64,000 nucleotides of DNA from Streptomyces alfalfae (lineage in GTDB: Bacteria > Actinomycetota > Actinomycetes > Streptomycetales > Streptomycetaceae): contig NZ_QEXM01000046.1 of the NCBI RefSeq assembly GCF_004127445.1, forward strand, positions 114,183 through 178,182. Reading direction: 5' to 3'. Position numbers and translations under genes: made by a program. The notes under the pieces are model-generated. The model worked only from the letters and a program-made list of their open reading frames with translations. It was not told the origin of the DNA and made no database searches. This document shows positions 42,087 through 50,443 of this stretch, in pieces (position 1 is the first letter of the stretch; every line of letters begins with the position of its first letter).

Positions 42087-42535
42087 GAGCCGGAGCCTAG
42101 CCCGCGCTCCTCACGTCGATCACGGGCGGGCCCTGGGTCCCTGGTGGCTCTCGCGGGATCGCCGGGGCCACGTAGCCGCTCCCCAAAGGCCCCGTAGCCG
42201 CTCCGCAGGGTCCCTGAGCAGCTCCGCCGAGCCCCTTAGCAGTTCCGCGCGGTCAGGGCGGCTGTGTCCGCCGCATCGGTCGGGGCCGTACGCGAAGGCT
42301 GCCCCGCCCGGCGGTCGGCACGGTCAGACCCGATCGACGTTCCGCCCACTTCCGACAGTTGCGCACATTCCGCGGCCGGCCCGTGACGGCCGCGCTTAGC
42401 GTCCTCTCCCAGGTGCCCGGCTCCCCCATGCCGTCCAGCGCACGGGCGGCAGTCGGACACCACCGCCGAGAAAGGCCCGGCGGCGGTCCCGTCCCCCTGT
42501 GCGGGCCGCCGCCGGACATGTGAGGAGTTCTCTTC
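42087..42535. other. Intergenic region (449 bp) before second NlpC/P60 gene
   Basis: No gene seen. The plus strand has imperfect GC-rich hairpins near 42440-42520 and the ribosome site GAGGAG at 42522-42527. I looked for a second ydaO riboswitch and found none of its conserved blocks. Confidence 0.5.
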
Positions 42536-43609
42536 GTGGCAGCGCACCGCAAGCCCCGGCACCGCTTCTTCCGCGGCAGCACGGTCCGCACCGCCGCCAC
42601 GATCGCCCTCGCGGGCGCCGCGTCCGCGACCGCCTTCGACGGCACGGGGCACGCGGACCCGCAGCTCAGCCCGGCGGAGGTGAAGGCGAAGGTCGACGAC
42701 CTCTACCGCGAGGCGGAGATCGCCACCGAGAAGTACAACGGCGCCGAGGAGAAGGCCGACGAGGCGGAGAAATCGCTGGGCGTCCTGCGCGACGAGGCGG
42801 CCCGCAGGACGCAGAAGCTCAACACCGCCCGCCAGAGTCTCGGCTCCTACGCGACCGCCCAGTACCGCACCGGCGGCATCGATCCCTCCCTGCAGCTCGC
42901 GCTCTCCTCGGACCCCGAGCAGTACCTGGAGCGCGCCTCGCTCGCCGACCGGGCCGGCAGCCGGCAGGCCACCACGGTCAGCGACGTGCGGAAGCAGCTG
43001 CGGGGCATCGACCAGCTGCATGACGAGGCCGGCGACCGCCTGGCCACCCTCCGGGCACGCCAGGCCGAGCTGCGGAAGCACAAGACCACGGTCACCGAGA
43101 AGCTCTCCGAGGCCAAGCGGATCCTCTCCCGGCTCACCGCCGAACAGCGCGCGGGCGCCACGGGCGACCGGCGCGCCGAAACCCGGGACGACCCCAACGG
43201 CCCCCGGGCCTCCCGCGCGGACGCCGGGCACGCGACGGGGGCCGCGGCGAAGGCTCCCAACGCCCGAGCGGCAGCCGCCGTCTCGTACGCGTACAAGGCG
43301 ATCGGCAGCCCCTACGTATGGGGTGCCACGGGCCCCAGCGCCTTCGACTGCTCAGGCCTCATCCAGGCCGCGTACCGCGCGGCGGGCGTCTCGCTGCCCC
43401 GCACCACCTACGCGCAGATCGCCGCGGGCGAGCGCGTGCCCCGCTCCGCGCTCCGCCCCGGTGACCTGGTCTTCTTCTACTCCGGCATCAGCCACGTAGG
43501 CATCTACGTGGGAGACGGCCAGATGATCCACGCCCCCAACCCGAGCGCCCCGGTCCGACTCGCACCGCTCGACCAGATGCCGTTCGCAGGGGCCACAAGG
43601 GTGGCTTGA
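42536..43609 (+). CDS. NlpC/P60 cell-wall hydrolase (second paralog)
   Basis: 357 residues from GTG 42536 behind GAGGAG. It parallels the previous paralog: short signal sequence (TAATIALAGAASATAFDGTGHA), coiled-coil (residues 40-215), Ala/Arg linker and C-terminal NlpC/P60 domain with C272 in FDCSGL and His in GISHVGIYVGDG. The alignable blocks VYRTGG-like QYRTGGIDPSLQLAL show the shared ancestry. No riboswitch, so it may serve a different growth phase. Confidence 0.94.
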   Translation: MAAHRKPRHRFFRGSTVRTAATIALAGAASATAFDGTGHADPQLSPAEVKAKVDDLYREAEIATEKYNGAEEKADEAEKSLGVLRDEAARRTQKLNTARQSLGSYATAQYRTGGIDPSLQLALSSDPEQYLERASLADRAGSRQATTVSDVRKQLRGIDQLHDEAGDRLATLRARQAELRKHKTTVTEKLSEAKRILSRLTAEQRAGATGDRRAETRDDPNGPRASRADAGHATGAAAKAPNARAAAAVSYAYKAIGSPYVWGATGPSAFDCSGLIQAAYRAAGVSLPRTTYAQIAAGERVPRSALRPGDLVFFYSGISHVGIYVGDGQMIHAPNPSAPVRLAPLDQMPFAGATRVA

Positions 43610-43700
43610 GCCGCCGGCCCGAGCTGGCGCCTCGACTGAGGGGTGGCCCAGAGCCCGGAGCGCAGGCTCCGCACGTGGACCCAGCGGCCGACCGCCCCGC

Positions 43701-44432
43701 TCAGACCAGCCGCCGCGCCGTCGCCCACCGCGTCAGCTCATGGCGGTTGGAGAGCTGCAGCTTCCGCAGGACCGCCGACACATGTGACTCAACGGTCTTC
43801 ACGGAGATGAAGAGCTGCTTGGCGATCTCCTTGTACGCGTACCCCCGCGCGATGAGCCGCAGGACCTCCCGCTCGCGCTGCGTGAGACGGTCCAGGTCCT
43901 CGTCGACCGGCGGCGCGTCGGTGGAGGCGAAGGCGTCCAGGACGAAGCCGGCCAGGCGCGGCGAGAACACCGCGTCGCCGTCCTGCACCCGGAAGATCGA
44001 ATCGACCAGGTCGGTGCCGGTGATGGTCTTGGTGACGTACCCACGTGCGCCGCCGCGGATGACACCGATGACGTCCTCGGCGGCGTCGGAGACCGAGAGC
44101 GCGAGGAAGCGCACCGGGTTCTCCGCGTCCACCATCAACGGCGCGCAGCGGCGCAGCACTTCCACGCCTCCGCCGCCGGGCAGATGCACGTCGAGAAGAA
44201 CGACCTCGGGCCGTGTGGCCGTGATGGTCGTGACCGCCTGGTCGACATCGGGCGCCTCCCCGACCACCTCGACGCCGGTGATGTCGGTCCGGCCGATCTC
44301 CGCCTGCACCCCGGTGCGGAACATCCGGTGGTCGTCGACGAGCACGACCCGCACGCGACGCCCGCCCGCACCGCCGCCCTCGTCCGAACCGGTCGGCTCC
44401 ACGGGCTCGTTCGCCTCGGTCGCGTCGCTCAT
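43701..44432 (-). CDS. NarL/LiaR-type response regulator
   Basis: 243 residues. Receiver (VRVVLVDDHRMFRTGV; Asp in VVLLDVHLPG; Lys in YVTKTITG) and LuxR HTH (RLTQREREVLRLIARGYAYKEIAKQLFISVKTVESHVSAVLRKL). ATG 44430-44432 overlaps the kinase stop by four bases. It likely controls the divergent PspC pair through the CAGGG boxes at 45755-45857, by analogy with LiaR systems, but this is inferred. Confidence 0.95.
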   Translation of the reverse strand: MSDATEANEPVEPTGSDEGGGAGGRRVRVVLVDDHRMFRTGVQAEIGRTDITGVEVVGEAPDVDQAVTTITATRPEVVLLDVHLPGGGGVEVLRRCAPLMVDAENPVRFLALSVSDAAEDVIGVIRGGARGYVTKTITGTDLVDSIFRVQDGDAVFSPRLAGFVLDAFASTDAPPVDEDLDRLTQREREVLRLIARGYAYKEIAKQLFISVKTVESHVSAVLRKLQLSNRHELTRWATARRLV

Positions 44433-45733
44433 GTCGTCGCCGTCCTCTCCATTTCCAGCTCGACTTCCGTGCCGCCGCCGGGCACCGCGCGCAGCCGCGC
44501 CGTCCCGCCGTTGCGCTGCATGCGGCCGATGATCGATTCTCGTACGCCCATGCGGTCATCCGGCACGGAATCCAGATCGAAGCCGGGACCGCGGTCCCGG
44601 ACGGACACGAACACCGTCTCTCCCTCGACTTCGGCGAAGACCTGCACCGCGCCACCCTCGCCACCGTACTTGGCGGCGTTCACCATCGCTTCCCTCGCGG
44701 CCTGCATCTGCGCGGTCAGCCGCTCGTCGAGCGGGCAGTCGCCGACCACGACGACCTCGATGGGGACGCCGTGCTTGTCCTCGACCTCCGCCGCGCTGCG
44801 GCGGACCGCCTCGGCCAGGGTGTCGGGCTCCTCGTCCTCGTCCTTGCCGGTGCCCTCCGGGTTGTAGAGCCAGGCACGCAGGTCGCGCTCCTGGGCACGG
44901 GCGAGGCGGCGCACCTCGCTCGGGCTCTCGGCATTGCGCTGGATCAGGGTCAGCGTGTGCAGCACGGAGTCGTGCACATGGGCGGCGACCTCTGCTCTCT
45001 CCTGAGCCCGGATGCGCATCAGCCTCTCCTCCGAGAGGTCCTGCGTCATGCGGACGAGATAGGGGCCCGCGAGGAGCGCGATACCGACGAGCACGGCCAG
45101 CGCGGCCTGCAGCACGGCCCCGAGGTGGGCGGCCGAACCCTGGAGCACGAAGATGCCGGAGACACCGGCGCCGACCAGGAGCACTCCGGCAGCCGAGCGC
45201 GCCAGCGTCAGGGTGTGCCGACGGCGGCCGACCGCCATCCAGCGGGCTCTGCGTGCGTTGTCGGCCTGCCGCCAGACGAGAGCGACACCCGCGGCGACGA
45301 GCAGGGCCGGAATGACATAGGCCTTCGTCGAGCCGTCCAGATTCACATTGCCGACGAACGCCATGGCGACGACGACCATCGCGAGGAGCGCGACGATCTG
45401 CCCCTTGTCCGGCTTGCGCGCCACGAGTCTTCGCCGGCCGTCGGGGGAGACCTCGGTCGTGACGGCCGCGGGCGGCCGCTCGGCGTCGACACCACCGATG
45501 CCGAGCGGGACGAAGAACCAGAACGCCGCGTACAGCAGAGCGCCGAGGCCGTCCGCCGTGGCCAGGCCGACGAAGACCAGCCGCACCCAGATCACGGGCA
45601 GTCCGAGGTGCCCGGCGAGGCCGCGTGCGACACCACCGAGCCAACGCCCGTCGCCGCTGCGGTACAGCTTGCGCAGCGGTCGGACGGCGTCGGTGGGCGG
45701 AGCGGCGGTTTCCGGCATGTCATCGATATTCAC
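44429..45733 (-). CDS. Sensor histidine kinase with N-terminal PspC domain
   Basis: 434 residues. PspC domain (residues 20-75, LYRSGDGRWLGGVARGLAGHL...FFVPLGIGG), further membrane helices, then a HisKA_3-like segment (VAAHVHDSVLHTLTLIQRNAE, H phospho-acceptor) and an ATPase domain (AAREAMVNAAKYGG, VRDRGPGFDLDSV). It is coupled to the downstream regulator. A start at ATG 45716-45718 (MPETAAPP) is equally possible; the GTG at 45731-45733 adds five residues and neither has a ribosome site. PspC links it to membrane stress. Confidence 0.92.
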   Translation of the reverse strand: MNIDDMPETAAPPTDAVRPLRKLYRSGDGRWLGGVARGLAGHLGLPVIWVRLVFVGLATADGLGALLYAAFWFFVPLGIGGVDAERPPAAVTTEVSPDGRRRLVARKPDKGQIVALLAMVVVAMAFVGNVNLDGSTKAYVIPALLVAAGVALVWRQADNARRARWMAVGRRRHTLTLARSAAGVLLVGAGVSGIFVLQGSAAHLGAVLQAALAVLVGIALLAGPYLVRMTQDLSEERLMRIRAQERAEVAAHVHDSVLHTLTLIQRNAESPSEVRRLARAQERDLRAWLYNPEGTGKDEDEEPDTLAEAVRRSAAEVEDKHGVPIEVVVVGDCPLDERLTAQMQAAREAMVNAAKYGGEGGAVQVFAEVEGETVFVSVRDRGPGFDLDSVPDDRMGVRESIIGRMQRNGGTARLRAVPGGGTEVELEMERTATT

Positions 45734-45754
45734 ACGCGGGCGCGAGCGCGGGCA

Positions 45755-45857
45755 TCAGGGTCGATCCCCGAGACTTCCCTGACTTCGACCCCTGGCTCGT
45801 CCCTGTCAGGGGCCGTACCCGAGAGGTCTCAGGGGTGATATCAGGGTTCGGCCAGGG
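45755..45857. promoter_or_regulatory. Array of TCAGGG/CCCTGA boxes between divergent PspC genes
   Basis: Boxes: TCAGGG 45755-45760, CCCTGA 45777-45782, CCCCTGG near 45790, the palindrome CCCTG-T-CAGGG 45801-45811, TCAGGG 45829-45834, TCAGGG 45841-45846, CCAGGG 45852-45857. The last three are spaced about one helical turn (12 and 11 bases). Likely operator sites for the adjacent response regulator. Confidence 0.5.
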
Positions 45858-45902
45858 TTGTCCCGACTGCCGCGCCGGGCTCACGGCCGTCACCATGGAC
45901 AC

Positions 45903-47267
45903 ATGACAGATCAGCAGCCCGCCGAGACGGAGACCGAGGCCGCCATCCACGACGCCCTGCGCGATGCGTACGGCGCGTCGGGCGGTCCCGCGGGCCGCTT
46001 TGAGCAGGAGCTGGCGCCGGAGGAGCGGAAGTTCCGCCGCGATCGCCGGCACAAGCGGCTCGGCGGCGTGTGCGCGGGGCTCGGCCGGCACTGCGACATG
46101 GATCCGGTGATCTTCCGCATCGGCCTCGCGGTCCTCGCGATCACGAGCGGGCTCGGTCTGGTCTTCTACGGCTTCGCGTGGCTCTTCGTCCCTTACGAGG
46201 ACGAGGAGGAGAACGAGGCGCGCAGGCTCCTCTCCGGCCGGGTGGACGGCCAGGCGCTGACCGCCGTGCTGTTCGCCCTCGTGGGCTGCGGGGTCTTCCT
46301 CACCTTGCTGAACAACGGCGGGGCGCTGACGTTCGCCGCCGTCCTCTCCCTGCTGCTCGCGGGCGCGGGGTACTGGTCGCAGCAGCGCGGAGCCCTCGCC
46401 CCCGATCCGGTCGCCGCACAGGCCGCGGCGGACGCTCCGCCCGAGGCGAAGGCGCCGCCGGTCACCGACGGCCCCTCCTGGTGGCGTGACCCCATAGTGA
46501 AGGACGGCACACACGACGGGATCTCGGGTTATTTCTGGGGCCCGCAAGGCCTTGAGGTCCGCTATGACCCGACGGGCCACCACCATGGCGAACCTGACGC
46601 GGAGCGCGCGTCCGCCCGGCCGCCCAAGCCCCGCGGCCCGCGCTGGATCGGTGGCTGGGTGTTCCTGCTGGCGCTGCTGGCCGGCGGTCTCGGCACAGGG
46701 CTGACCTGGGACGAGCACCCGCTGGGCACGACCTTGCAGACGGGTCTGTCCTCTGCGCTCGCGGTGTTCGGCCTGGGCATCGCTGTCAGCGCCTTCCTGG
46801 GGCGCACGGGAGCGGGGTCGATCGTGCTCGCGGTCATCACCGCCGGGCTCCTCGCGGCCACGGCGGCCCTGCCGAAGAACATCACCACGCACTATGCCCG
46901 GACGGACTGGATACCGACCACGGTGGCGGATGTCCGCCCCCAGTACGAGGTGGGTCTCGGGACGGGCAAGCTCGACCTGAGCAAGATCGACCTCGGCAGG
47001 GGCCAGACGCTGGAGACCGGCGCCGAGGTCGGCATGGGCGACCTGAAGGTGATCGTGCCGAAGGACGTCACCGTGCGGCTCGACGCCGAAGTGGGCGTCG
47101 GTGACATTGTGCTGCCGGGCGACAAGGCCAAGGACCTGGACATCGCTCCGGGCAGGGAGAAGAAGGTGACGCTGGAGCCGTCCTCGGGCGGCAAGGACGG
47201 CGGCACGCTCGATCTGCGGCTCGAAGTAGGCGTCGGACAAGCGAAGGTGACCCGTGCTACGTCATGA
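45903..47267 (+). CDS. PspC/LiaF-like membrane stress protein
   Basis: 454 residues from ATG 45903. N-terminal PspC domain (residues 35-85, FRRDRRHKRLGGVCAGLGRHCDMDPV...WLFVPYEDEEE), several central membrane helices, and a C-terminal beta-rich domain (QYEVGLGTGKLDLSKI, VGMGDLKVIVPKDVTV, EVGVGDIVLP) like the LiaF/cell-wall-active-antibiotic-response domain. It is divergent from the PspC sensor kinase, suggesting a feedback component of that system, as LiaF is for LiaSR. Confidence 0.9.
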   Translation: MTDQQPAETETEAAIHDALRDAYGASGGPAGRFEQELAPEERKFRRDRRHKRLGGVCAGLGRHCDMDPVIFRIGLAVLAITSGLGLVFYGFAWLFVPYEDEEENEARRLLSGRVDGQALTAVLFALVGCGVFLTLLNNGGALTFAAVLSLLLAGAGYWSQQRGALAPDPVAAQAAADAPPEAKAPPVTDGPSWWRDPIVKDGTHDGISGYFWGPQGLEVRYDPTGHHHGEPDAERASARPPKPRGPRWIGGWVFLLALLAGGLGTGLTWDEHPLGTTLQTGLSSALAVFGLGIAVSAFLGRTGAGSIVLAVITAGLLAATAALPKNITTHYARTDWIPTTVADVRPQYEVGLGTGKLDLSKIDLGRGQTLETGAEVGMGDLKVIVPKDVTVRLDAEVGVGDIVLPGDKAKDLDIAPGREKKVTLEPSSGGKDGGTLDLRLEVGVGQAKVTRATS

Positions 47268-47493
47268 ATCACACCCCGGCAAGCTGGTGGCCGGCCTCTG
47301 CATCCTGGCGGTCGCCGTCGTATACGCGGGTGACGCCACAGGTGCCTGGGAGGCACCGTGGTTCGTCGCGCTGCCCATGGTGATGGCGGGGCTGCTCCTC
47401 GCGGGCGTGACGGCGGCGATCCATGGCATACGCCCGCGCGGCGCGACGCGCCCGGGTGGCCGCCCCCGGCCCGGCCGGGAGTCGCGCGACTGA
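47254..47493 (+). CDS. Small membrane protein, overlapping the PspC gene
   Basis: 79 residues from GTG 47254, overlapping the upstream gene end by 14 bases and thus coupled. Two hydrophobic stretches (LVAGLCILAVAVVYAG, WFVALPMVMAGLLLAGVTAAIH) and a basic Arg/Gly/Pro tail. Function unknown; its position suggests an accessory to the PspC stress protein. Confidence 0.78.
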   Translation: MLRHESHPGKLVAGLCILAVAVVYAGDATGAWEAPWFVALPMVMAGLLLAGVTAAIHGIRPRGATRPGGRPRPGRESRD

Positions 47494-47506
47494 ACGGGCT
47501 TCGCGG

Positions 47507-48031
47507 CTAGCGAGGCCCGAGGGCGTCCCTGCGGTGGCCGGTCAGCATGGCGTCGACGGAGAGGACGGAGGCCCCGGCGAGCACCAGTGGCAGCCATGCC
47601 ATCAGGTAGGCGAGGTCGTTGCCGTAGTAGTAGGGCTCGGTGGCCCAGCTGACGGTCAGCCACAGGCTGAGCGAGATCAGCGCGCCGCCCAGTGCGGCGA
47701 TGCGGGCGAAGAGGCCGATCAGGGTGCCGATGCCGACGGCCAGTTCACCGAAGGCGATGGTGTGGCCGAAGCCGACGGGGCTCTTCAGCGAGAGGTCGAC
47801 CAGGGAGGGGATCGCGGAGATGTCGCGGATGTCGCTCATCATCTGCCCGATCGACCCGACGCCGCTCGCCCGCAGGAAGGCGTCGTCGGTGAGCTTGTCC
47901 AGGCCGGCGTAGACGAAGGTGACGCCGAGGAAGATCCGCAGGGGGACCAGGGCGTAGCGGGAGGCGGTCGTCCGCCAGTCGTCGCGCCCGGCGCAGTGGG
48001 TGTGGCTGTCCGTCCGCATGCCGTGAGCCAT
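47507..48031 (-). CDS. DoxX-family membrane protein
   Basis: 174 residues from ATG 48029-48031 behind GGAGAGG. Four helices with the DoxX signature LVPLRIFLGVTFVYAGLDKL near the N-terminus and GELAVGIGTLIGLFARI in the middle. DoxX proteins occur with redox or quinone-linked enzymes; no partner is obvious here. Convergent with the small membrane gene, 13 bases apart. Confidence 0.9.
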   Translation of the reverse strand: MAHGMRTDSHTHCAGRDDWRTTASRYALVPLRIFLGVTFVYAGLDKLTDDAFLRASGVGSIGQMMSDIRDISAIPSLVDLSLKSPVGFGHTIAFGELAVGIGTLIGLFARIAALGGALISLSLWLTVSWATEPYYYGNDLAYLMAWLPLVLAGASVLSVDAMLTGHRRDALGPR

Positions 48032-48231
48032 GGCTCTCGCCGCCTCTCCCGTCGACCCGTCACCTGACCATACGGAGAAGAAGGGGCAGTTGCTCATCCG
48101 TCCGCGACGGAACGCACGACATACCGCGCGGAATCCTGCACGGCATCGTTCGAAAATTTCAGGGACCTTGAGGGGAGGGAACTCGCGATGCCTCAGTCGA
48201 GGGGGGTCGGCCGGTGGCTGGGTCGGCTGGT

Positions 48232-49578
48232 TCAGTCCGTGACGTCGATCGTGACGCGGTTGGTCTCGATGCCCGCCGCGGTGACCACCTGGACGTCGAC
48301 GCGACCGGGCTCCACGTCGACGGGCACGGGCACGGTCAGCGTGGTGTCGGTCGGGTTGGCGAAGCCGCCCGGCACGGGCACGAGCGGCACATGGACGTGG
48401 ACCGCGCCGATACGGACGATCATGCGGGCCAGCCGGTCCGCGCCCCCCGCCCCGGGCGGCACGAAGCCGGCGCCGCGGATCTCGATGTCGTCACCCGTGC
48501 GGATCGGGGCGTCGAGGTCACCGGCCTCACGGGACCGCACCACGGAGAGGATGACGGGACGGCCGCCTTCGGAGTACTTCCCCGCCAGGTACGTGGCGGC
48601 CGACACGAGGACGAGCAGCGCGAGCCCCCAGGGCAGATCCGGCAGCTGCTCGGGCCGACGCGCGAGACGTACGGCGGCGAAGACCACGGCGACGGCGCTG
48701 ACCAGGACGTACTGCGTGTCGGTGAAGCTGCCTCGGCCCGCGTCGTCGGTGAGCGTGTCGGCGGGCCGGGGCCGGTGGGCGCGCGCCTTCTGGAGCCGTT
48801 GGCCGAGAACACGCAGGCCGACGACCCTGCGTACGAGGACGGCGACCCCGCACACCACGGCGAGGACGGTCACCATCGCGGCGGCCCGTTCGATTCCGAG
48901 CCCGGCGATCACCTCGTCCCGCTCGTCGTGGACCGAGGCCACGGCCAGCCGGCCCGCGAGGACGAGCACCGCGAAGACGACCAGGAACACCCAGGAAGCG
49001 GCCACGACACGCGAGGTGGAGAGCCGGTTGTCCTCACCGATCACCGGAGCGAGGACGCCGCCGCGCTCCCGGTGGACGTATGCCGCGCCGGTCAGCGTGC
49101 CGCACACCAGCAGGGCGGCGATGAGCCCTGACGTGCGCGCGGGGGTCCAGCCCGCGCCGATCGCGGTGAGTGCCTGGACCAGGAGGAGGACGGTGAAACC
49201 GCACCAGACGACAGCCAGGGTGCGGGGCCACAGGCGTCGCAGCCAGGCCTCGCCCTCGGCCCTGCCGCGTTCGGCGACGTCCTGCGCGGACTGCGTCAGC
49301 TCGTCCGACACCCACTGCCGGGAAGCGCCCGCCGAGTGGGCGACGGCCGCGGGGACGCCTTCACCGGCGGCCAGTTCGTCACGCTTGGCCAGGAACGCGG
49401 CCACGGCCAACCGGTGTCCCTCGCGGGCGCCGTGCGGGCAGCCGCCGCACGTGCAGCCGCCGCCGTGCGCGCCCTGTCTCGCCTCCTGCACCGCCACCGC
49501 GTACGCCGCCTTCCCCACCCTCGCAGCCCGTCCGGCCGCTGCTGAACATCCCTGCGAAACAAGGGGATTGTGCCGCAC
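48232..49578 (-). CDS. Multi-pass membrane protein with CxCxxC N-terminus and IPT-like C-terminus
   Basis: 448 residues from GTG 49576-49578. The N-terminus holds a compact Cys motif, CTCGGCPHG (C42, C44, C47), possibly metal-binding. Then come a helical segment (EGVPAAVAHSAGASRQWVSDEL), about eight membrane helices, and a C-terminal beta-type domain (IEIRGAGFVPPGA..., TLTVPVPVDVEPGRVDVQVVTAAG) resembling IPT/TIG folds. I recognise no named family. Monocistronic and divergent from the PPOX gene. Confidence 0.78.
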   Translation of the reverse strand: MRHNPLVSQGCSAAAGRAARVGKAAYAVAVQEARQGAHGGGCTCGGCPHGAREGHRLAVAAFLAKRDELAAGEGVPAAVAHSAGASRQWVSDELTQSAQDVAERGRAEGEAWLRRLWPRTLAVVWCGFTVLLLVQALTAIGAGWTPARTSGLIAALLVCGTLTGAAYVHRERGGVLAPVIGEDNRLSTSRVVAASWVFLVVFAVLVLAGRLAVASVHDERDEVIAGLGIERAAAMVTVLAVVCGVAVLVRRVVGLRVLGQRLQKARAHRPRPADTLTDDAGRGSFTDTQYVLVSAVAVVFAAVRLARRPEQLPDLPWGLALLVLVSAATYLAGKYSEGGRPVILSVVRSREAGDLDAPIRTGDDIEIRGAGFVPPGAGGADRLARMIVRIGAVHVHVPLVPVPGGFANPTDTTLTVPVPVDVEPGRVDVQVVTAAGIETNRVTIDVTD

Positions 49579-49844
49579 TGCGGGGTGCCCGCACTCCTCG
49601 GGTCAGGTCAGCGGAGGTGAACTACCCGGCGCGATGTTGACGGCGAGGTCGGGTCGGCAGGCCGGGCTCGCCGCGGCGGATGTCCTGCCACAGGGGCCGG
49701 CAGGTGATCCGCGCGACCAGGTCGCTGCCGGGCCGCTCTCGGGGTCGCACCGTCCGCCGGTGACCGAACAGCGGGGCGGGGAGCAAGCATTCGGGGAGGT
49801 CAAAGACGACACAGGATGTCTGGTATCGGCGGGATACTCGGCGC

Positions 49845-50357
49845 ATGTCGTTCAACCGGAAAGATCTCGGCACAGCGGAGTCCGCGGCCTGGGGGGCCTT
49901 CGTCGCGGCGGAGCCGGAGTTCGCGGCGACGGTCCAGAGCCGCTTCGACGCGTTCGTCCACCACACCCTCGCCACGCTCCGCAAGGACGGGTCCCCGCGC
50001 ACCACGGGGCTGGAGGTGCGCTTCCTGCACGACGAGTTGTGGCTCGGCATGATGCCGGGTTCCCTCAAGGCACTGGACCTGCGCCGCGACCCGCGGTTCG
50101 CACTCCAGGCCAACCTGGGCCCCGAGGCGGAGATGACCGACGGCGACGTCCGGATCGCGGGTCGTGCGGTCGAGGTGCGGGACCCGCAGGTCATCGCAGG
50201 CTATGCCGACGTGGTGCAGCCGCCGGACGCGGACGCGTTCCATCTCTTCCGCACCGAGCTGACGGAGGTGGTCCGCACGTACATCGAGGACGGGAAGTAT
50301 CTCGCGGTGCAGCTCTGGAAGCCGGGCGCCGCGCTGCGGACGACGCGGCGCACCTGA
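49845..50357 (+). CDS. Pyridoxamine-5'-phosphate-oxidase-fold protein
   Basis: 170 residues with the split-barrel PPOX fold used by FMN, F420 or haem-binding oxidoreductases (TVQSRFDAFVHHTLATLRKDGSPRTTGLEVRF, LWLGMMPGSLKALDL, DPRFALQANLG). The motif LATLRKDGSPRTT is typical of F420- or FMN-binding PPOX-like proteins of actinobacteria. ATG start at 49845. The substrate is unknown. Confidence 0.88.
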   Translation: MSFNRKDLGTAESAAWGAFVAAEPEFAATVQSRFDAFVHHTLATLRKDGSPRTTGLEVRFLHDELWLGMMPGSLKALDLRRDPRFALQANLGPEAEMTDGDVRIAGRAVEVRDPQVIAGYADVVQPPDADAFHLFRTELTEVVRTYIEDGKYLAVQLWKPGAALRTTRRT

Positions 50358-50390
50358 CGGGTCCCGGCGGCGGGCCGGGCGACGCGAAAC

Positions 50391-50426
50391 GGCGCCGCCC
50401 GCCTCGCGGGAGGCGGACGGCGCCGT
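50391..50426. terminator. Bidirectional terminator between PPOX gene and guaA
   Basis: 15-bp stem with one wobble (50391-50405 with 50412-50426), followed by TTC on the plus strand, between convergent genes. Confidence 0.75.
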
Positions 50427-50443
50427 TCACGGCAGGAGGGAGG

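Noticed and set aside
42240..42535. Second c-di-AMP riboswitch before the NlpC paralog
   Set aside because: None of the conserved ydaO blocks (such as GGGGTGAATC or CAGCTAACCCGGTAGG) is present.
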